Shown here in pieces: positions 19,613 through 27,446 of a stretch of 64,000 nucleotides of DNA. Source of the stretch: Marinimicrococcus flavescens (GTDB lineage: Bacteria; Pseudomonadota; Alphaproteobacteria; Geminicoccales; Geminicoccaceae); the NCBI GenBank assembly GCA_029211145.1, contig JARGEQ010000126.1, forward strand, positions 62,001 through 126,000, in the 5' to 3' direction. The notes below the pieces were generated by a model, which saw nothing but the letters and a program-made list of their open reading frames with translations, searched no databases and was not told where the DNA came from. The position numbers were made by a program, and so were the translations under genes. Numbering within the stretch: the stretch's first letter is position 1; each line of letters begins with the position of its first letter.

Positions 19613-19801
19613 GTCCGCTGCCGTGGCCGATGCCCTGTCTGCGGTCCGAGCTTGGACGAAAGGTGAATCCTATCCTACAACCAAGCGCGGGGCCAGCCGA
19701 CGATGGTGCCGCGGAGAGTTTGGCACGTTCCGCGGCTACGAATGTTTAACCAAATGCGTTCATCATGGCGTCGGCGATCATGAAGAGGATCTTTGTCCCG
19801 C

Positions 19802-20824
19802 ATGCGCGAAAAACCCGAGCCCATGGACCGGAAACCCCCGGATGGCCTGAACTTTCACACGGTTTTCGCCAGCGCGCCCACGCAGCTCATGATCATGGAT
19901 CGGCAGCTGGTCATCGTCTACGCCAACGAGGCCTATCTGCGGACGACCATGCGCACGCTCTCCGACATCCAGGGCCGCTACGTGTTCGACGCGTTCCCGG
20001 AAGCCCCGGAACGCACGGCCCTGTTCAAGGCCGCCTTCGAGCGGGCGCTGGCGGGAGAGGAGAACGTTCTGCGGACCGAGCCCTTCTCCGTGCCGGCGCC
20101 GGAGGAGGAGGGCGGCGTGCGCGAGATCGTCTGGACGTGCACGCATGTGCCCGTTGCGAATGACGCCGGCGAGATCGCCTTCGTCCTTCAGAACGCGGTG
20201 GACGTGACGGCGGAGCACGCGCTCCATCGCCACAACGAGATGCTGCTGCAAGAGCTCAATCACCGCGTCAAGAACTCCCTGGCCACGGCGCAGGTGATCG
20301 CGCAGCGCTCGCTCATCGACAGCAAGACCATGGCGGAAGCGCGCGACGATTTCGTCGCCCGCCTGCACGCGATGGCGGCCATCCACGATCTGCTCGTTGC
20401 GAAGAGCTGGTCCGGCGCCGAGCTTGGCGCCGTCCTGCGCCAGACGCTCCAGCCCTTCGACGGCGGCAGCCCGGTGCGACACGGGATCACCCTGCAAGGG
20501 CCGCCCGTGCCGCTCACCGTGAAGCAGGCCCAGACAATGTCCATGGCGATCCACGAGCTTGCGACCAACGCCACCAAATATGGCGCGCTCTCCCACGCAA
20601 GCGGCGCCATCGACATCGCATGGTCGCATGACCCGTCCGCCGATGGCGCGTTCAGGCTGTCATGGAAGGAAAGGAACGGTCCGGCGGTAAGCCCGCCAGG
20701 AAAGAAGGGCTTCGGCACGATCATGCTAACAGGCGTCCTGGCCCAGGAGATCGGCGGCACGATCACGCTGGACTACCCCACGCACGGCGTGATCTGCCTG
20801 ATGGAGGGCAGGATCGGCCCGTGA
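19802..20824 (+). CDS. PAS-domain HWE-family sensor histidine kinase
   Basis: This is a soluble sensor kinase with an N-terminal PAS domain (about 15-130; FASAPTQLMIMDRQLVIVYAN) and a kinase core of the HWE type common in alphaproteobacterial light and stress sensing. The phospho-acceptor His lies in LLQELNHRVKNSLA (about 147), the N box is IHELATNATKYGAL and the W-x-E motif is in LSWKERNG, with a short KGFGTIML G box. No transmembrane segment or cognate regulator is nearby. Start choice is open: TTG 19793 has AGAGG close by, while ATG 19802 and ATG 19832 are further from it. It lies at the edge of the accessory stretch between lpdA and pdhC. Confidence 0.85.
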   Translation: MREKPEPMDRKPPDGLNFHTVFASAPTQLMIMDRQLVIVYANEAYLRTTMRTLSDIQGRYVFDAFPEAPERTALFKAAFERALAGEENVLRTEPFSVPAPEEEGGVREIVWTCTHVPVANDAGEIAFVLQNAVDVTAEHALHRHNEMLLQELNHRVKNSLATAQVIAQRSLIDSKTMAEARDDFVARLHAMAAIHDLLVAKSWSGAELGAVLRQTLQPFDGGSPVRHGITLQGPPVPLTVKQAQTMSMAIHELATNATKYGALSHASGAIDIAWSHDPSADGAFRLSWKERNGPAVSPPGKKGFGTIMLTGVLAQEIGGTITLDYPTHGVICLMEGRIGP

Positions 20825-21076
20825 CCGCCGTCCTGCGCGCCCGGTGATGGTGCCCTCTAGGCATGCTGAAGGGCGCGAAGGAGCGGCCGCGGCCGACGTT
20901 GCGCCCAGGTCCCGCGGCGAGCAGATCCAGCGCATCATCGCGGAGCCGCAGGCAACCCGCGAGAAGCCGCGCGCGGGCTTCGCCGGGGTGAGAGACGAGA
21001 CTCCGGCCGGTTGGCGACGGCGGCGGGTGGCGGGAGCCGGCGGCGCCGCCATGCCGGCCGTCGGCGATCCGGCGGA
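20825..21076. other. Intergenic stretch, nothing recognised
   Basis: This stretch lies between two convergent genes, the HWE kinase and the 89-residue orphan. Open frames on both strands are short, unlike known families and without ribosome-binding sites. No clear terminator was found. Confidence 0.4.
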
Positions 21077-21346
21077 TCAGTCGTCCGGCGGGGTGGAGCC
21101 GGGAACGGGTTTGCCGGCATCGTCGATCAGGAGACCGTCGGCGGTCACCACGACGTGAGGCCCCTGCTCCGCCTCGTCCTCGCTCTCGGGGTCGCCCCGG
21201 TAGAGCCGAACGCTGTTGCCCGGATTGTCCGGGTCCGACCAGTGCCAGCCCCGCCCCGATCTCAGGGGCCTGCCCTGCCAGCTCGCCGGCATCCCCGAGG
21301 GACGGCGGGTGCCGTTGAAGAACTCTTCGTCGCTGTCGTCGTCCAT
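21077..21346 (-). CDS. Orphan small acidic protein (polymorphic-toxin-like tail?)
   Basis: This 89-residue acidic protein begins MDDDSDEEFF and has a compact middle with GRGWHWSDPDNPGNSVRLYR (about 32-51), followed by a VVVTADGLLIDDAGKPV strand pair. The ATG has GGGGGAACGGGTC upstream, which supports real translation. The middle resembles short C-terminal modules sometimes seen at the end of polymorphic or contact-dependent toxins, but this is a memory-based resemblance only, and no delivery domain or immunity gene is visible nearby. It could equally be an isolated domain of unknown function. Confidence 0.5.
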   Translation of the reverse strand: MDDDSDEEFFNGTRRPSGMPASWQGRPLRSGRGWHWSDPDNPGNSVRLYRGDPESEDEAEQGPHVVVTADGLLIDDAGKPVPGSTPPDD

Positions 21347-21854
21347 GACCCGTTCCCCCTTGGTGTTCCGGCGCGTCCCGCGAAGCGCCGCCCCTCATGC
21401 CGCCATGCCGCGCGGTGTGACAGGGGCAGACCAGCGGCCGGAGGCGAGCAGACCGGCAACACCGCGCCGGCCCCGCTGTTCCGGACGCTTGATCGTCCAC
21501 GCCCCCCTCGCTGGCAACGCCATTTCGGCTGGATGGTTCTCGACGGGCCCGAAAATCTTAAGTCCGGCTGCGTGGGGTCGCGCCACCGGCTCGATCTCCG
21601 GCCCTGCATTCCACCGATCGTCCCGGCCAGCGCGTTCTGACCCGGGCCACGCCATTGACGGGTACGCGCCGGGGCCGCTGCACGGCATGAGGTAGCGTGG
21701 ACGCACGGGGCGCGCCGCCGAACCCGCCCTGCCCACGACACCGCCAGGCTGGCCGCGCCCGTTGAAGCCGCGACCACAGGACCAGCCCATTGCTTCGCTT
21801 CCCTGCGCCGGGAAAGCAGCGCTCGCCCGCGCTTCTCCTGCCGAGCGCGCCGGC
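21347..21854. other. 508-base stretch with no supported gene
   Basis: This stretch lies upstream of the 89-residue gene and downstream of the TPR gene, both on the minus strand. Frames that cross it are shadows or lack start signals. No repeat, hairpin or RNA gene was recognised with confidence. Confidence 0.4.
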
Positions 21855-24362
21855 TCAGCGGCCGCCCAGCCCTGCCAGCCGCTGCTCCAGCGCATCGATG
21901 ACCCAGGCGTCGGCGGGTGCCAGGCGGTCCGCCGCCTCCATGGCGCGCGCGAGCTCCAGCGCCTTGCGGAAATGACGCTCGGCGTCAGCGGGCGATCCGC
22001 TGGCGGCCGCGAGATCGGCGAGCTTCCAGTGCGCCACCACGAGATCGCGCTGCCAGAGGGCGTTGGCAGGGCCGGCCGCGGCGAGCCGCGCCGCGATGGC
22101 CCGGCTCTCCTCGTAGGCGGCGAGCGCGCCCGCCGCATCGCCCTGCGCCCGGCGGAGATCGCCCTGCCGTCCCCAGCCGATCGAGAGGTCGCGCTGCCAG
22201 ACGGCATTGCCCGGATCGGCCGAGGCCAGGCGAGCGACGATCGCCCGGCCCTGCTCGTAGGCCTCGCCGGCGGCGGCGAGATCGCCCTGCGCCATGCGCA
22301 CGTCGCCCAGCCGGTCCCAGCTGACGGCGAGATCGCGCTGGCGCTCCGCGTTGTCCGGGTCGGCCGAGGCCAGCCGGGCGGCGATCGCCCGGCCCTGGTC
22401 GTAGGCATCGAGCGCCGCCACCAGGTCGCCCTGCGCCCGGCGCACGTCGCCCAGCCGGTCCCAGCTCACCGAAAGCTCGTGCTTCCATACCGCGCTCGCC
22501 GGGTCGGCCTCGGCGAGCTGCGCCATGATCACCCTGCCCGCCGCGTAGGCCTCGCCCGCGGCGGCCAGGTCGCCGTGCGCCATCCGCATGTCGCCGATGA
22601 GGTTCAAGGTGGTCGCCAGATCGCTCTGCCACAAGGCGTTGCCGGGCTCCCTGGCGACCAGCCCGGCCACGATCGCCCGCGACTCCTCATGGGCCTCGAG
22701 CGCCGCTTCGATCTCGCCTCGTGCCGCCCGCACGCTGCCCAGCATGTTCCAGCTCACCGAGAGGTCCCGCTGCCAGTCGGCATTGCCGGAATCGGCGGCG
22801 GCGAGCCGCGCGGCAATCTCCTTTCCCTCGGCATAGGCAGCAAGCGCGGCGTCGAGATCGCCCTCGGCCATCCGCACCGCGCCCAGCCGCGAGAAGGCCA
22901 GGGCCAGATCGCGCTGCCAGCGCGTGTTGCCGGCGTCGGCGGCGGCAAGGCCGGCCGAGATCTTGCGGGCCTTCCCGTAGGCCTCGCCCGACGCGGCGAG
23001 ATCGCCCTGCGCCATGCGCACATCGCCCAGCCGCAGCCAGCTCACCGAAAGGTCGCGCTGCCAGGCGGCATTGCCCGGATCGGCAGCGGCGAGCCTCTCC
23101 GCTATCGCCCGGCCGTGCTCGTGCGCCTCCAGCGCTGCGGCCAGATCGCCCTCTGCCGTCCGCGCCTCGCCCAGCCTGTCCCAGGCCACCGCGAGGTCGC
23201 GCTGCCACTCGCCATTGTCCGGCTCGGCGGCAGCGAGGGCGGAGCGGATCGCCAGCATCTGCTCCTGAAGCTTCAGCGCCCCCGCCAGATTGCCCTCGGC
23301 CATGCGGACCTCCGCCAGCCGCTCGAGCAGGACCGAGAGATCGCGCTGCCGGCCGGCATCGTCCGGCGCCAGCGCCGCCAGCCCGGCGTGGACCGTCAGG
23401 GCCTGCCGGTAGGCCTCGCGCGCGCCGGCCAGATCGCCCCGGGCACGGTGCACATCACCCAGCCGCTCAAAGCTGACCGCCAGATCGTGCTGGCGTCCGG
23501 CATCCTCGGGCGCCTCGGCGGCGCGCCGTTCGGCAATCGTGCGGGCGCTCCCGTAGGCAGCGAGCGCGCCTGCGAGGTCTCCCTGCATGACCAGCACGTC
23601 GCCCTGCTCGTCGAGAGCGGCCATCCTGTCGCGCGCGCTGCCGCTCGCCGCCGCGGCCTCGACCGCGCGCCCGGCGGCCTGTGCCGAGCGGTCGAGATCG
23701 CCGGCCTGGCGCTCCAGCCGGGCCAGCAGGATCCATGCCCAGGCGTCAGCCGGATCGAGGCCGGTTGCGCGGCGATAGGCAGCCAGCGCCTGCGCCGTGT
23801 CGCGGCCGAAGGCCAGGGCGCCGAGGCGGCGGAACTCCTCCGCCGCCTCCAGCCGCAGCGCGTCGGCCCGCTCCTGCGCGCCCGCCGCCTGCGCCGCCTT
23901 CGCCTCGGCCGCCGCGAGAGTCAGCGCCTCGACCGGGTAACTGTCGCCGCCGGCGAAGCTCGCGAGCGCCTCCGCGGCTTGCCCGTGGCCGGCGTCCGGC
24001 CCCGTGCGGGTGCGCAGCGCCTCCAGCGCCTCCTCCCGGGCCGCTAGCAGCCGGTCCTTGAGCGCCGCCTCGAGGCGCAGCGCCTCGACCTGCTGCCGGG
24101 CTACCGTCCGGGCCTCCTCGAGCCGCTGCTCGAAGGCCGCCTCGACTGCCGCCAGCGCCGCCTCGTGGCGGGCGGTGCGCCAGAGATCGTGCCCGACGAG
24201 ACCTGCTCCCAGGACCGGCGCCACGAGGGCGGCGGCAGCGAGCCCGCGCACTACCAGGATCCGGTTGCGGTCGCCGGTGGCGAGAACGCTGTCGCGGACG
24301 CTGCCGCCTATGCCGACGGCGCGCGCGCCGGGCCTCTCCGCCCCTCGCCCGGCCCCGGTCAT
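21855..24362 (-). CDS. Membrane-anchored TPR repeat protein with TGDxN motif
   Basis: This 835-residue protein begins with a short G-x-GGSVRDSVLATGDRN motif (about 17-33), then one hydrophobic segment (about 37-59), a charged coiled-coil-like region (60-185), a TPR-like region (185-283) and eleven near-identical 50-residue units (about 284-833), each with an R/W-QRDL..SWDRLGD..A.GDLA.A core typical of TPR-type helical repeats. It is probably a protein-interaction scaffold facing the cytoplasm or periplasm. The ATG at 24362 has AGGACCGGC upstream. It starts 13 bases after the stop of a 136-residue gene whose N-terminus has the same TGDxN motif, so the two very likely work together. Function is unknown. 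Confidence 0.8.
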   Translation of the reverse strand: MTGAGRGAERPGARAVGIGGSVRDSVLATGDRNRILVVRGLAAAALVAPVLGAGLVGHDLWRTARHEAALAAVEAAFEQRLEEARTVARQQVEALRLEAALKDRLLAAREEALEALRTRTGPDAGHGQAAEALASFAGGDSYPVEALTLAAAEAKAAQAAGAQERADALRLEAAEEFRRLGALAFGRDTAQALAAYRRATGLDPADAWAWILLARLERQAGDLDRSAQAAGRAVEAAAASGSARDRMAALDEQGDVLVMQGDLAGALAAYGSARTIAERRAAEAPEDAGRQHDLAVSFERLGDVHRARGDLAGAREAYRQALTVHAGLAALAPDDAGRQRDLSVLLERLAEVRMAEGNLAGALKLQEQMLAIRSALAAAEPDNGEWQRDLAVAWDRLGEARTAEGDLAAALEAHEHGRAIAERLAAADPGNAAWQRDLSVSWLRLGDVRMAQGDLAASGEAYGKARKISAGLAAADAGNTRWQRDLALAFSRLGAVRMAEGDLDAALAAYAEGKEIAARLAAADSGNADWQRDLSVSWNMLGSVRAARGEIEAALEAHEESRAIVAGLVAREPGNALWQSDLATTLNLIGDMRMAHGDLAAAGEAYAAGRVIMAQLAEADPASAVWKHELSVSWDRLGDVRRAQGDLVAALDAYDQGRAIAARLASADPDNAERQRDLAVSWDRLGDVRMAQGDLAAAGEAYEQGRAIVARLASADPGNAVWQRDLSIGWGRQGDLRRAQGDAAGALAAYEESRAIAARLAAAGPANALWQRDLVVAHWKLADLAAASGSPADAERHFRKALELARAMEAADRLAPADAWVIDALEQRLAGLGGR
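21864..23513 (-). repeat. Tandem 150-bp repeat encoding TPR-like units
   Basis: About eleven units of 150 bp run through the TPR gene. Recurrent blocks such as GAGATCGCGCTGCCA and GGCGAGATCGCCCTGCGCC keep the same spacing, so similarity is strong in DNA as well as in protein. The central units are most alike, while the first and last are more diverged. This is typical of arrays that grow and shrink by unequal recombination. Confidence 0.75.
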
Positions 24363-24375
24363 GCCGGTCCTGCCC

Positions 24376-24786
24376 TCAGACCATCAGACCGACCACCGGC
24401 AGCAGCCGGTGCCAGTTCTCGCCGAGCCAGCCGACGGCGTTCCTCACATGCGGCACCAGCTTCTCCACATGCTCGGCGAAGCCGCTGGCATCCTTGGCGT
24501 ATTTCAGCGCGCGCTCGAGCGCCCCGCCGATCTCGTCGCGGTCGGGCTCTGGCCGTGCCGCCTCGTCCTCGGCATCGGCCAGGGCGCGGCCGATCTTGCC
24601 GGCGTCGGCGCCGCCGAGGCCGCCCAGAATGGCGCGGATCGCCGCCACCTCGCCGGCGATGTCGACGGCCGAAGCCGGCGGCAGCGTGACCTTCGTGTAG
24701 CTGGTGGCGACGCGGTTGCCGTCGCCGGTGACGATGCTCGAACCGACGACATTGCCGCCGATCTGCACGGACCGCTCCCCCGCCAT
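24376..24786 (-). CDS. Small TGDGN-motif protein, partner of TPR protein
   Basis: This 136-residue protein of unknown family has an N-terminal VQIGGNVVGSSIVTGDGNRV motif (about 7-26), followed by an amphipathic, largely helical region (40-125) and a hydrophobic C-terminal end (WHRLLPVVGLMV). The GGxVxxSxxxTGDxN motif is shared with the TPR protein 13 bases downstream. Similar motifs occur, from general knowledge, in TPR, CHAT and STAND-type signalling or conflict proteins as small adaptor modules. The ATG at 24786 has GGGGAGGCGGGC upstream. It is divergent from the P63C gene. Function is unknown. Confidence 0.7.
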   Translation of the reverse strand: MAGERSVQIGGNVVGSSIVTGDGNRVATSYTKVTLPPASAVDIAGEVAAIRAILGGLGGADAGKIGRALADAEDEAARPEPDRDEIGGALERALKYAKDASGFAEHVEKLVPHVRNAVGWLGENWHRLLPVVGLMV

Positions 24787-24846
24787 GCCCGCCTCCCCCT
24801 CGGTCTTGCGCCAGGAGGAAAAGGATGCGGCAACCGCAAGGCGACG

Positions 24847-24860
24847 TCAAAGGGGGCGCG
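24847..24860 (+). repeat. 14-bp direct repeat, left copy
   Basis: TCAAAGGGGGCGCG, identical to the right copy. It is immediately followed by a GCGTGC-AA-GCACGC perfect palindrome and then by the switch to AT-richer sequence. Confidence 0.5.
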
Positions 24861-24920
24861 TGCAAGCACGCCCGATTTCGAAGGTAAATAGAAAGCTTCA
24901 CGGACTGCAAAATCAGACAC

Positions 24921-24949
24921 TTGCAAAGACACATAAGCAAGCATATCAA
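24921..24949 (+). promoter_or_regulatory. Possible sigma70-type promoter of P63C gene
   Basis: TTGCAA and TATCAA are separated by 17 bases, each matching four of six consensus positions, in an AT-rich leader 37 bases before the P63C start codon. Nothing comparable stands out elsewhere in the leader. Confidence 0.3.
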
Positions 24950-24985
24950 TATACGATATCTAGCAAGCATGAGGTTCATTCGGCG

Positions 24986-25999
24986 ATGCAATCGAAGCAA
25001 AGCAAGGGCGGAAAAGTTCGCGCAGAGGCGCTTTCAGAAGATGATAGGCGCGAGATTGCGAGGACCGGGGCGCGGTCCCGCTGGGAGAAAGAGAAGGTTC
25101 AAGGCCCTGTTCCCAAAGCGACTCATCGCGGAGCGGTAGAGATTGGCTCCGCGAAAATTCCGTGCGCTGTACTTGAGGATGGCCGGAGAATTCTCTCCGA
25201 ATATGGCATCACGCAAGCGCTTGGATCGCGCAGCGGAGCATCGAAGCGAATCAAGAAAGCCGGGTCGGAGAGTGGCAGCAGCATTCCCGTGTTTCTCGCG
25301 CCGAGAAATCTCTCGACCTTCATCACCAAGGAGCTGGCCGATGGACCTCTCAGTCCAATCACCTACAAGGACGGACGAAGAACTTTGATCGGCTATGAGG
25401 CGACGGCCCTTCCAAAGATCTGCAATGTTTGGTTGCAGGCGCGAGATGCAGGCGAGCTACAGCCGCAACAGCTTGACAGAGCCTTCAAAGCGGAGCTGCT
25501 CATTCGAGCCCTCGCGGATGTCGCTATCGTAGCTCTCGTTGACGAGGCTACTGGCTTTCAGAACGAGCGCGATCGCAATGAGCTTCACCGACTTCTTTCC
25601 GTATACCTCGCTGAAGAGCGGCTCGCATGGGCGAAGCGGTTCCCGGACGAGTTCTACAGACAAATATATCGCCTCAAAGGCTGGAAATGGCCTGTTGGAA
25701 AAGCGAAGACACCGCTCTTGGGCCATATCACCAATGATATTGTTTACGACCGCCTCCCTGAAGGAGTTCTCCAAAAACTTCGCGAGCTAAATCCTACGCT
25801 TGAAGATACCAAACGGCGGAAGTGGAAACATCATCAGTTTCTTTCTGCAGAGGTAGGTCAGCCGGATCTGCGCGATCACATTCTACAGCTTCTTCCTATC
25901 ATGCGAATCTCAAAGAGCTGGCCATCTTTCAAGAGACATCTTGATATCGCTTTTCCGAAAACCGGGACACAAATTGATATGCTTGCCGATTATGAGTAA
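24986..25999 (+). CDS. P63C domain-containing protein
   Basis: The 337-residue protein matches the P63C family, found scattered in phages, plasmids and genomic islands with no settled function. Recognisable segments are an N-terminal basic region (RSRWEKEK), IPCAVLEDGRRILSEYGITQ (about 59-78), VFLAPRNLSTFI, GYEATALPKICNVWLQARDA, the strongly conserved ALVDEATGFQ followed by an Arg-rich turn, FPDEFYRQIYRLKGW, GHITNDIVYDRLPEGVL and a KHHQFL segment. The ATG at 24986 has GAGG eleven bases upstream; the longer frame runs back into opposite-strand coding sequence. Base composition is distinctly lower in GC than the flanking genes, and a direct repeat frames it, both signs of transfer. Confidence 0.85.
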   Translation: MQSKQSKGGKVRAEALSEDDRREIARTGARSRWEKEKVQGPVPKATHRGAVEIGSAKIPCAVLEDGRRILSEYGITQALGSRSGASKRIKKAGSESGSSIPVFLAPRNLSTFITKELADGPLSPITYKDGRRTLIGYEATALPKICNVWLQARDAGELQPQQLDRAFKAELLIRALADVAIVALVDEATGFQNERDRNELHRLLSVYLAEERLAWAKRFPDEFYRQIYRLKGWKWPVGKAKTPLLGHITNDIVYDRLPEGVLQKLRELNPTLEDTKRRKWKHHQFLSAEVGQPDLRDHILQLLPIMRISKSWPSFKRHLDIAFPKTGTQIDMLADYE

Positions 26000-26040
26000 G
26001 CAGCATCCATGGCCCTTCGAAAGGAGCTCCGTTCGCGCCA

Positions 26041-26054
26041 TCAAAGGGGGCGCG
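26041..26054 (+). repeat. 14-bp direct repeat, right copy
   Basis: TCAAAGGGGGCGCG, identical to the left copy 1.2 kb away. It lies 42 bases past the P63C stop, overlapping the base of a terminator-like hairpin. Confidence 0.5.
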
Positions 26055-26080
26055 GGGGAGTGCTGCTCCCCCGGGCTTTT
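26054..26080 (+). terminator. Intrinsic terminator after P63C gene
   Basis: A 7-bp GGGGGAG/CTCCCCC stem with a TGCTG loop is followed by GGGC and TTTT. The T-run lies on the plus-strand side, so it ends the P63C transcript and keeps it from running antisense into pdhC. Confidence 0.6.
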
Positions 26081-26095
26081 CCGCGGCGCCCGCTG

Positions 26096-27424
26096 CTAGA
26101 GCAGGAGCCCCATCGGGTCCTCGACGAGCTTCTTGAACTCGCCGAGGAACTCCGCACCCAGGGCGCCGTCGACCACGCGGTGGTCGATGGAGAGGGTGAC
26201 GGACATGACGGTGGCGATGGCGAGCGCGTCGTTCTTCACGACCGGGCGCTTCTCGCCGGCGCCGATGGCGAGGATGCAGGACTGGGGCGGGTTGATGACC
26301 GCCTGGAAGTCGCGAATGCCGTACATGCCGAGATTGGAGATGGAGAAGCCGCCGCCCTGGTACTCCTCGGGCTTGAGCTTGCCCTCGCGGGCGCGCGCGG
26401 CGAGGTCCTTCATCTCCCTGGAGATGGTGGAGAGGCCCTTTTGGTCGGCCTGGCGGATGATCGGGGTGATCAGCCCGCCGTCGATGGCGACCGCGACCGA
26501 GACGTCGACGTCCTTGTAGACGAAGACCTTGTCGCCGCCCCACGACGCGTTGCAGCCGGGCTTCCTGCGCAGGGCCACGGCCACCGCCTTGATGACGAAG
26601 TCGTTGACCGAGAGCTTGTAGTCGGCCCCCGGGCGGGCGTTGAGCTGGCTGCGCATGGCGAGCAGGGCGTCGAGCTCGCAATCGACCGTGAGGTAGAAAT
26701 GCGGGATCTGCTGCTTGGCCTCGGTGAGCCGGCGGGCGATCACCTTGCGCATGCTGGAAAGCTGGACCACCTCGTGCGGGGCGGCCGGCGCCTCGATGGG
26801 GCCTGCAGGCGCGATGGGTGCGGCGGCAGCGGCGGCAGCCGGCTGCTTTGCCTCGGCGGCGGCAGCGGGGGCGGCCTTGCCGGCGCCGGTCTCGAGGGCC
26901 TTCTCGATGTCGGCCTTGACGATCCGGCCGTGCGGGCCGCTGCCCGCGAGACCGGCCAGGTCGAGGCCTGCCTGCTCGGCCATGCGGCGGGCGAGCGGGC
27001 TCGCGAAGACGCGGCCGTCCTGGCCGTTGCCGCTGGCTGGCGCCTTGCCGCCCGAGACCTCGGTGCTGGGCGTGGCGGCGGCAGCGGCGGCCGGCTGCGG
27101 CTTTTCTGCCTTGGGCTCGGCCCTGGGAGCCTCCGGCGCCTCGCCGTTGCCACCGGCCTGCTCGAGCGCTGCGGCGTCCTCGCCCTCCTCCAGCAGCAGG
27201 GCGATGGTGGCGTTGACGGCCACGCCCTCGGTGCCGGCCGGCACGAGGATCTTGCCGAGCTTCCCCTCGTCGACCGCCTCGACCTCCATGGTGGCCTTGT
27301 CGGTCTCGATCTCGGCGATCACGTCGCCGGGGTTGACCTCGTCGCCCTCGTTCTTGAGCCAGCGCGCGAGATTGCCTTCGGTCATCGTCGGCGACAACGC
27401 CGGCATCAGGATCTTGATGGGCAT
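26096..27424 (-). CDS. pdhC: Pyruvate dehydrogenase E2, dihydrolipoamide acetyltransferase
   Basis: E2 transfers the acetyl group from lipoamide to CoA. The 442-residue protein has a lipoyl domain (1-80, lipoylated Lys in [12 protein letters not shown]), an Ala/Pro linker, a peripheral subunit-binding domain (about 140-178, ASPLARRMAEQAGLDLAGL), a second Ala/Pro linker and a catalytic domain ending in the HxxxDG motif IDHRVVDGALGAEFL. The ATG at 27424 has GGGGAGGAGC upstream. It follows pdhB by 22 bases. The E3 gene lpdA is separated from it by the accessory stretch. Confidence 0.97.
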   Translation of the reverse strand: MPIKILMPALSPTMTEGNLARWLKNEGDEVNPGDVIAEIETDKATMEVEAVDEGKLGKILVPAGTEGVAVNATIALLLEEGEDAAALEQAGGNGEAPEAPRAEPKAEKPQPAAAAAATPSTEVSGGKAPASGNGQDGRVFASPLARRMAEQAGLDLAGLAGSGPHGRIVKADIEKALETGAGKAAPAAAAEAKQPAAAAAAAPIAPAGPIEAPAAPHEVVQLSSMRKVIARRLTEAKQQIPHFYLTVDCELDALLAMRSQLNARPGADYKLSVNDFVIKAVAVALRRKPGCNASWGGDKVFVYKDVDVSVAVAIDGGLITPIIRQADQKGLSTISREMKDLAARAREGKLKPEEYQGGGFSISNLGMYGIRDFQAVINPPQSCILAIGAGEKRPVVKNDALAIATVMSVTLSIDHRVVDGALGAEFLGEFKKLVEDPMGLLL

Positions 27425-27446
27425 GCCCTTGCTCCTCCCCGCTGGC

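Larger units (their letters stand above)
24847..26054. mobile_element. Candidate inserted cargo: AT-richer P63C segment between direct repeats
   Basis: The sequence TCAAAGGGGGCGCG occurs at 24847-24860 and again at 26041-26054. Everything between is visibly richer in A and T than its neighbours and holds one gene of phage/plasmid-associated type (P63C). No integrase or transposase is present. The repeats could be target-site or attachment-site duplications left by insertion, which is inference. Confidence 0.4.

Noticed and set aside
17608..19749. 713-codon plus-strand frame
   Set aside because: It is antisense to lpdA and runs into the repeat stretch.
19740..19801. CtrA-like TTAACC site before the HWE kinase
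   Set aside because: Only a half-site is present and the spacing pattern is missing.
21762..24047. 761-codon plus-strand frame with repeated sequence
   Set aside because: It mirrors the 150-bp tandem repeat of the opposite-strand TPR gene, which has the proper start site and motifs.
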